Assembly (NCBI GenBank): GCA_964030785.1
Contig: OZ034968.1
Location: 35,856,186-35,920,185, forward strand
Direction of reading: 5' to 3'
From: Siderastrea siderea
Lineage: Eukaryota > Cnidaria > Anthozoa > Scleractinia > Rhizangiidae
Length of the DNA stretch: 64,000 nucleotides
The translations under genes and the position numbers were made by a program. A model generated the notes under the pieces. It ran no database searches, had not been told where the DNA came from, and saw only the letters and a list, made by a program, of their open reading frames with translations. Every line of letters begins with the position of its first letter. The first letter of the stretch is position 1. Positions 57,205-64,000 of this stretch are shown here, in pieces.

Positions 57205-60131
57205 TACAGTCCCTAATGACAGCCCTAAAACAGGGGTTTTCATTCAGTGAAAATCCTGTGGATGGATGATCAGAGGGCATAATCCCCTGGAAATTATTTG
57301 TTGTGGAGATTGTTCCTCCCATCACACATCCACTCCTCCAAGGGCTAATTTTCTTTTTATGCCCTCCTCAAGATGGCAGACATTTGCATTTTTCATCACT
57401 TAAAGTAAACTTACAGTAAGTTTTCTCATTGGGTAACCAGTATTTCGTAGAGGAAAGAAACAACAGCTGTGTTTGCAGCTTATTAGCACGGAAAGGAACG
57501 GTTGCTCTGGAAGAGAAGGGATTTGCACTAGTATGATGATACAATTAGTGGATTGCACCATCAATACATCATAGTTCTTGAGAAGTGAGAGAGATGAGTG
57601 TTTATTTGAGACGAGAAGTTGATTTTAATTGCATAAAGACGAAGGAATCGGTCATTAATGAGGAGATAATTAATAAGGTAGCTGTTACGAGTCTTTAAGT
57701 TAGAAAATAACTGAATATTATCAAGCGATGTGTGTGGTTTTCGTGTCGTGTTGGTTGGATTTGAGGTAATTTTGTAAGTGCATATTCTGGTACATTACCG
57801 TTCCAAGTCAACTTTTTTACTTTGCATGGGGATTCCGGGTTAGCAAACCGGATTTGAACATCACGTCATGAGATATGCCTTAACGTGCCCCAGACGCTGA
57901 CGATCTGCTCGAGCTTGTGTTTATCAAGCGTTATACTTTGATTCTACTGCTATGTTCACTGTTTGTATTCACGGTCTAGGCACAGTAAATATTTGGTCAT
58001 CCCTTTGTAAGCATCCTCAGTTGTGCGCAAATTTTTACCGACATTCAACGTTTGAGTGAATTTGCATTTTTCAGCAGAAATAAAAGCAATAAGAGAGATA
58101 AGCTGAGTCATCAGAGTTTAAACATTTCGTCATCCAGTAACGCTATAATCAAAATATTGTGTCACACAATCACACTTTTCATCACGCCGGTTTGTATAAA
58201 TACAGGATTGCGCTAACATTTGTCGGGAGGGTCAGAACGGCCGGTTAAAATGCCCATTAGGCTTTCTTGTTTAAACACGTTCTTAAAACTTCAAAAAAAA
58301 AACAATTTAAAAAAACGTTAGTCAGCCTCCATCTTGAAATGGGTGCAAAAAGAAAAGTAACCCTCACTGGATCTGCCCATGAGAGTGTGGCTTTCAAATG
58401 GAGGAAGACGGTGGTTTCTTGATGTAGTTTGCTTTTTTGGAAGAAGCTGCTGTTCAAGTGGTCACAATCAATAGTATACAAGCAAGTTTTATTGAGGATC
58501 GATTATCAACTGGTTGCTAAAGCTAATCTGCCTTGTCATTAACTCAATGCAAATACCATGCATAGCATACTCTTGCCAATAACAAAAACATTGAAAGTTG
58601 AAGGAACTTAATTTTTTACAATGATGGTCACTTTTCAAAACTAATAATTAAGTCTAAAAGTAAAAGACTATGTTAGTTATTTGTAGTAAACCTCTGAAAA
58701 GCCAAGAAAAGTCAGTTTTGTTCAAAGACACCAAACTGGTGAAGTGAAACAATTAATAAAAGGTCTTTGGCCCAGATGGGCTGCAACTAAGTTCTGTCTT
58801 CGTGTCTTGCAATTCCGTTACTAACTTACTATGGTTTGCTTCCCTTTCAAAAGTTCACTTGAAACCTTCCTTGTGGTGTTCTAAGAGCATTCTCTGTGCG
58901 AGTGACAGTACTTAATCACAATTTAAGCCCAATTTTGGCAAAACGCTCGTCAGCAAAAATCCCTGTGACATAGTCCTAGGAAATGTTCTGAATACATAAA
59001 CAAGCAGTCAAATCAAAAGGTTCTTCCACCATCATGATAAACAGAAGACTTCACAGAGGTGCAAATACGGTAATTTATCAGCCAATTGTCACACAATGAC
59101 CCATAAAAACTTTATCGATGTCTGACAAAATCCCATCTGTGGTCTTATATGTGTGGACAGATGTTTCAAATAATGACCATCATTTTGCAGATGAATTAAA
59201 ATCTACCTTGAACACATGACATCCGACCACATTCATTGTTCTTGACGTGACATAGTCGACTTACTTCCAGAAGAATAAATTATTTGTTATCCCTGCTACA
59301 TCTTCTGAATTAAGGTGCTTTAAAATATTTGCCTTGTTTATTGAGAAATTGTAGTACATTTAATGTATATTTCAGATGTCTGAATGTAGAAATTATAGCC
59401 TAAAACTGTTGGAGCCCTCAGGGCTGCTATTTCTGAAAGTGACAGTGGGGCTGCTTTTGGTGCACTATCTGTAGATGTCCTTGTGTATTGCATACAAGGT
59501 ACCCTGTTAGGCCAATACAGACCCTTGGCATCCATCACTACATGACATCAAAACTAGATATTTTGTTTGCTGTTAATCAATAAGCAAACAGGCTAGTTAC
59601 TTTAGAAGGATATGATGCACTGTATTATTCAAGATCTAATGAACTTACATTAGAGTTCTGACAGCAAAATGCTGCATATAAAGGTGCACAACATCACAGA
59701 AATCACCAATTTTTGACTTGCTAAAATAGGAGTGTTATGGTAATGTTTGAAGCTTGTGCAATTTCTCTATTATCAGTGTCTTTGGTAAATAAACTGTCAA
59801 CAAGTTTCTTTTGGATAATCAAAAGAGAGACAACAATATAACTGTATAAACAATTAGAATAACCTCCATTTGTTGCAAGAATATGCATGTACATTTTGTT
59901 TGCAAATGGTATCTGTATTTCAAAGTAAACTGGCAAATATACAAGGATCTATAATTATACTGAAGCTAAGTGGAAGCTATCATTCCTTTATCCTTCATAT
60001 ATTAGGACAGGCCACTACTCACCAAGCCACAAAAATTTTAATTAAAGAAAGTTTGCCGGCTTTTAACTTGGAAACAGTTTGTTGGAGGAATATGTTTAAA
60101 ACTGTGAATGGTTTGAACCCAGGAGTCATAT
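57205..60131. other. Intergenic between NUP37 and the ELAV-like gene, no gene seen
   Basis: 2.9 kb with short open frames (about 60-88 codons) of no recognisable family. No splice-supported exon was found. The NUP37 polyadenylation site presumably lies near its left end. Confidence 0.35.
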
Positions 60132-60350
60132 CATAAGTCGGTAAATTATGATCATCTGGGTGAGTGTAGTCCCTTTTGTGTGACTGTTTGTGATGACATT
60201 GACTGACGTTTCAACAACCTGAGCAGAAGTCATCACAAACGTGACTGATGATGACTTCCACTCAGGTTGTCAAAACGTCAGTCAATGTCATCACAAACAG
60301 TCCTTCTCAGGACTACACTCACCTGGACGATCATAATTTACCGACTTATG
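60132..60350. mobile_element. 219 bp inverted-repeat MITE beside the ELAV-like stop codon
   Basis: CATAAGTCGGTAAATTATGATC and its exact complement close both ends. Inside, GTGAGTGTAGTCC, ACTGTTTGTGATGACATTGA and CTGACGTTTYRACAACCTGAG are mirrored as well. It lies 50 bp past the ELAV-like stop, so it is probably inside that gene's 3' UTR, where a transcribed copy would form a long hairpin. Confidence 0.9.
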
Positions 60351-60400
60351 GAATATATAAACAAAAAGTTAACATCAAAATAATATCCATAAACTTAAAC

Positions 60401-61405
60401 TCATTGTTTCTGAGTCTTAAGAGAGACTTGCAAAGGGTACTGGTCATATGTAAATCCGTTCAATGCCAGGATAGCGGCTTGAGCTTGTGCCATTGTAGCC
60501 ATGGTAACAAAGCAAAATCCTTTACACTGCCCCTTTTCATAATCCCACATAACGTTTATCTTTTTTATCTCACCATATGGCGAAAAAAGGTTATAAACTG
60601 AAGCTTCTGTAGCCGTGGTACCAATGTTGTAAACAAACAGAGTGTATCCTACGCCTCCACCTCCTGAGTATGACATCTGATTAAGCCCTGATGGAGGAGG
60701 AATTTGGGGTCCTCCAAGCATAGGGTTGTATCGGTTGGCACGGCGATTCATCAAGGCTTGACCCATGGGTCCAACTGCACCTTGCTGAAGTTGTGGACCT
60801 AGGTTGAAACTTGGGCGCTGAGACATACCGGCTCCAGCTGGGGGCTTAAGTTTGGAGGCGTTGTCATCAGCAAAACGAACATACATTATCTCCGTGGTTC
60901 CAGAAGGCATGGTGTTATTTAAGGCATTAATGGCAGCTTCGGCTTCTGATTTCAAATTATAAAGAACGAACCCTACACCTTTAGAAGTACCTGTTATCGT
61001 GTCAGTTAGAATCTTGGTGTTGATGATGTTGCCATATGGCGTGAATAGCTGCTTCAGATCTTCATTTGTCCAAGATTTTGGAACATTACGAACATACAAG
61101 TTAGCTCCCTTTATTTTCTCTCCCCCTTTTCTTGCCAATGCAACCTTTATGAACTTGTTTTCTATCTGATGTCCATTCAGGGTCTCAATTGCCAATTGCG
61201 CATGCTCAGGTGTGAAGTATTCCACAAACCCGAAACCATAACTGTATCCAGTTGCCTTGTGTCGGCAAATCTTGCAGGATTTGGTTGGACCGACTTTTTG
61301 AAACAGAGCTTTAAATTCAGCATCAGTGTAACTCTGCGGCAAGTAGTTGATGATCAAGTTGGTCTTGTTGTCAATTTCACTGCTGCTGGGCCCTACTGCT
61401 GCCAT
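60401..61405 (-). CDS. ELAVL: ELAV/Hu-type RNA-binding protein, three RRMs, intronless CDS
   Basis: 334 aa from ATG at 61405-61403 to TGA at 60403-60401. The frame is open about 30 bases upstream but without another ATG. RRM1 about 16-92: RNP2 LIINYLP, RNP1 GYSYGFGFVEY. RRM2 about 102-180: LYVRNVP, then KGVGFVLY. A glycine/proline-rich linker holds FNLGPQLQQG and NRRANRYNPM. RRM3 about 254-331: LFVYNIG, KGFCFVTM, ending with ALNGF and LQVSLKT. The 1+1+linker+1 layout and NLI.NYLPQ are typical of ELAV/Hu proteins, which bind AU/U-rich RNA and regulate stability and splicing, often in neurons. Unusually, the whole CDS is in one exon; vertebrate ELAVL genes have introns in theirs. A retrocopy, intron loss or an ancestral state are all possible. 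The frame is fully intact. Confidence 0.93.
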   Translation of the reverse strand: MAAVGPSSSEIDNKTNLIINYLPQSYTDAEFKALFQKVGPTKSCKICRHKATGYSYGFGFVEYFTPEHAQLAIETLNGHQIENKFIKVALARKGGEKIKGANLYVRNVPKSWTNEDLKQLFTPYGNIINTKILTDTITGTSKGVGFVLYNLKSEAEAAINALNNTMPSGTTEIMYVRFADDNASKLKPPAGAGMSQRPSFNLGPQLQQGAVGPMGQALMNRRANRYNPMLGGPQIPPPSGLNQMSYSGGGGVGYTLFVYNIGTTATEASVYNLFSPYGEIKKINVMWDYEKGQCKGFCFVTMATMAQAQAAILALNGFTYDQYPLQVSLKTQKQ

Positions 61406-62185
61406 AGTAGAACAAAATTTAAGCAAGGGATACAAACATTCAAGGTGTACCTGGACTGTAAGAGAACTCTACAGGTACTTTATATGCAGCAGAAAAATGA
61501 TTTCTGGGCCTTTTGGCTTTAATTACTTTCTGGATAAAAAAAAAAAAAAGAAAAACAAATCAGCTCCAGCATAAATGGAATCGTCATAAACAGAAGAAAC
61601 TTAAAACGGTTGGAAGCCTTGCAGTTGTCACATTTTCAAACCAGCTGCATGCGCAAAGCTTGTTTCGACCAGGCACTTTAATACCCCCAGGGATTTTTAT
61701 TAACCTAGCCTGACTTGGTTGCAAAGTGAAACCTTAAAGCATGAAAACGTTATGTACAAGCTTAATCTTTTATCTCTGTCGCAATTTACACATTTGAATA
61801 AGTCCATATTGACAATCAATTGTCAGAGACGCTGCAATGCTAGCAATCTCAACTTAATAAAACGGTTTATTACAGCGTTTACCAGTAACAAACATCGCTT
61901 AAAGTTTTCTCTCATTGCTACAGTTTATAAAATGTGCCTTACCTTTTTACAAAGCGCCTTCCAAAAGTATAAAACATCCAATTGGTATCGCTTTTTCATC
62001 GAATTTTACAAACCGCATGGAAGGAAGAAAGTCTGTTGGCAAACTACCCAGACTGCTTTGCAACAATTACTGGACGCGCAAAGCATTGTGGGAAGATAAA
62101 CAGTTGTGGTAGCCCGTAGCTTCTGTATTGTCAAACGCCGAGGCTAAATGCAGCGAAATTTGACTATTTTGGCGAGCTCTAGGCA
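61406..62185. promoter_or_regulatory. Putative bidirectional promoter with two ZNF143/Staf-like sites
   Basis: 780 bp separate the ELAV-like start codon (minus) from a plus-strand ATG at 62186. GCATTGTGGGAA at 62083-62094 is the complement of TTCCCACAATGC, matching the ZNF143/Staf core TWCCCANAATGC. TACCCAGACTGCTTTG at 62045-62060 is a weaker match in the opposite sense. Such sites are common in animal bidirectional promoters. The left part, to about 61.9 kb, is presumably ELAV-like 5' UTR. Confidence 0.5.
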
Positions 62186-62307
62186 ATGGGTTCCACAATA
62201 TCATCAATAGGCACTTCAGTAGGTGGAAAAAGGAAGCATTCGGAGTGCGAGGATAGTGAAGATGGAAGTCAGACGGAGGAGGAAGCCGTTGTAGACGTTG
62301 TGAAGAG
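62186..62307 (+). CDS. Possible first coding exon of an unidentified gene
   Basis: ATG at 62186 opens MGSTISSIGTSVGGKRKHSE followed by an acidic stretch (CEDSEDGSQTEEEAVVDVVK). A donor AAGAG|GTCAGT ends it at 62307 in phase 2. Without splicing the frame closes within about 50 bases. The basic KRKHSE then acidic composition suggests a nuclear protein, but no family was recognised. The position, divergent from the ELAV-like gene across a putative shared promoter, supports a real gene. No second exon was recognised in the remaining 1.7 kb. Confidence 0.35.
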
Positions 62308-62309
62308 GT

Positions 62310-63010
62310 CAGTTATAAACTCTACGAAAAGTTTAAATTTTAACAAACCTGGATAGTATTTTCAGGTTTATTGAAACTTAAACGTTTCATAGAGCTCTTA
62401 TTCTGCACCGCTATGTGTTCTTAGAACTCTTGAGCTCTGAATGTTACATTTCATGAAGGTGGAATCTGTTTCTCACGAGAGATCACGAGACATGGATTGT
62501 GTTCAAAGTGCTGGACTTTAATCCTTTTACTGAGATTACAGTATATACAATGGTCACAGGTGCCCAGAATAGTTGGCAAAAGAAATAATAAAACTACAAT
62601 GCAACTACATGAACCGAGGTCACCCAGGCAAAATTTTGAGACAAATTTTCAAATTAGCCAACCAGAAAATGAAATGGCTACAAATTCTTCTTGACCAGTT
62701 CATCTTATAAATTGGTATCAGGTGTTCAGAACAGGGTAGTAAGCATTCTCTGTAAGTTGACCACATTCATAAATTTTCTGTTTGAATCAGTTTACAGCCA
62801 GCAGTGTATTTTAGAATCTATTTTTCTTATTTCATAAAAACATCGAATCTAAGGAGGTAAAGTGTCTGTCTTATTAAATGACCACCATTCTTGATCCTGA
62901 GCAATTTTTTGTCTTGCAGAAGATTGAACATCATTTCCCCAGTCTCCCATAGCCAAAAACTAGTTGCTAGATTTAGCTAACGACAGTTAAGCATAGTTCA
63001 CTCAAACTTA
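62310..63010. other. Probable intron of the plus-strand gene, or intergenic
   Basis: No exon, repeat or RNA recognised. Confidence 0.3.
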
Positions 63011-63234
63011 AGCGGCCTTCACACGTCAAACTAATGTTGGCCAACTCGTGTCGGCAAACTCAAAATTGGTGTGTTTGAACGACAAAACAACATGTTGGCA
63101 AACTGTTGGCGACAAATAGAACTTGTCTCTATTCTCGCAACAGTTTGTCAATATGTTGTTTTGTCGTTCACACACACCAATTTGAGTTTGCCAACACAAG
63201 TTGGCCAACATTAGTTTGACGTGTGAAGGCCGCT
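63011..63234. mobile_element. 224 bp near-perfect palindromic MITE
   Basis: AGCGGCCTTCACACGTCAAA then CTAATGTTGGCCAAC runs from the left, mirrored to the right end TTTGACGTGTGAAGGCCGCT. The two halves match along almost their full length around a centre near 63122. TA lies at both ends (63009-63010 and 63235-63236), preceded by T on both sides if TTA is counted on the left. No ORF of meaning. A TA target would fit a Tc1/mariner-like or PIF-like source. This is not settled. Confidence 0.9.
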
Positions 63235-63239
63235 TACCT

Positions 63240-64000
63240 TCAGTGCCGAAAGTCACTGAGAACCCTTTCACCACTGGCAATCCTGCCGTAAAAGTGTGTG
63301 GGACACCAGCGGTTACGAAAATGGCATTTTTATACACACAGTGGCAGATGACAATTTTCAAACAAAGCTAGCGCAAATGGCAGACAACCAATTTTCACAA
63401 AAATACAAAAAACTCATTCAAAGTAGAGGAAAAAAGATGTGCAAATGTGTCACAACTCTTATCATGATGTGAAGTGAGCATTCCAGTGCATCAATTATAC
63501 AAAACAGCAGATATTTTGTCAAAACGTTTGTTTATCAGCTTCAAACTTCAGCTTTTTCTTCAGTAGGCATCGGTCAAGTAATCACAAAGATATTTCCTCT
63601 CAATTCATAAAAACAAAGCCAAAATTCTCCTTTGAAGTTAGTCATTCCTTGTGGTTGAAAAAGTGGTGAAAAAATGGTGAAAAAGTTGCTTGGAAAGTTT
63701 TATTTTCCGCTTGTGCACGCCTTCTTCTTGAGTTCATTCTGCTCATCAAAACCGGCGGCCATTTTGACTTTCAAATATGTGCTTTCACCTGCATGAATTA
63801 GTTTTCCACATAAGGAAAGTAGAGCCAAGAAAATGTAGGTTCAAGGGTGCTCAGTTTGGCCTGAAAACCGGCTATCGGCAGGACAGCCTGTTTTGGTTTT
63901 GGCCGGAAAAGTGGCCATTGGTGGTGATAGGGTTAAAAGCCTCCCAATCTTCAATAATATAATTGTAAAACATGCTTCAACCAAAGTAGGTCATGTTTTT
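63240..64000. other. No gene seen at the right edge
   Basis: AT-rich sequence with short frames. It may be intron of the gene starting at 62186. Confidence 0.3.

Noticed and set aside
61406..61435. Ten extra N-terminal residues for the ELAV-like protein
   Set aside because: The upstream codon is TTG, not ATG. The first ATG is at 61405, and the usual ELAV N-terminus begins shortly before RRM1.
1..64000. CRISPR arrays, operons and bacterial-type terminators
   Set aside because: The tandem repeats lack unique spacers of constant length, and the introns, LINEs and SINEs show a eukaryotic genome.

Overview
The window is eukaryotic and AT-rich, with introns bounded by GT...AG, intronless developmental transcription-factor genes, and a dense load of small inverted-repeat transposons. 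The repeat families, together with achaete-scute and ELAV genes that are divergent but recognisable as animal genes, suggest an anthozoan cnidarian (stony coral or sea anemone). That assignment is inference: repeat families were recognised from memory and nothing could be searched.

Layout. 1-10.5 kb: a tRNA-His-like gene, short tandem repeats, a MITE, a tRNA-derived SINE, LINE tails, and a 3.4 kb giant foldback element (5561-8956) with a target duplication and a minisatellite in its centre. 10.6-17.2 kb: a decayed L1-type LINE on the minus strand. Its ORF2 is split by a Tc1/mariner-like element (TA target) that carries a second, inverted copy of itself. 17.8-31 kb: a decayed cnidarian-type ORF, simple repeats, and a second element (22169-25947) of the same family as the giant foldback, with a 10 bp target duplication. 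32.6-44.8 kb: two intronless achaete-scute family bHLH genes facing each other, with about 11 kb of mostly repeat-poor DNA between the coding regions. 47.3-48.6 kb: another foldback element. 49.7-56.8 kb: a complete seven-coding-exon NUP37 gene (327 aa), whose introns hold piggyBac-like, TA-type and hAT-like non-autonomous elements and a GGATCC-rich repeat. 60.1-63.2 kb: a MITE, an intronless ELAV/Hu-type three-RRM gene on the minus strand, a putative bidirectional promoter with ZNF143/Staf-like sites, the possible first exon of a plus-strand gene, and a near-perfect 224 bp palindromic MITE.

The functional genes are NUP37 (nuclear pore, Nup107-160 complex), the ELAV-like RNA-binding protein, and the two achaete-scute genes. 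ELAV and achaete-scute proteins both act in neural development in animals, but nothing in the sequence shows that these linked genes are co-regulated. The most informative structures are mobile elements whose ends, target duplications and, in one case, an internal empty-site copy can be read directly.
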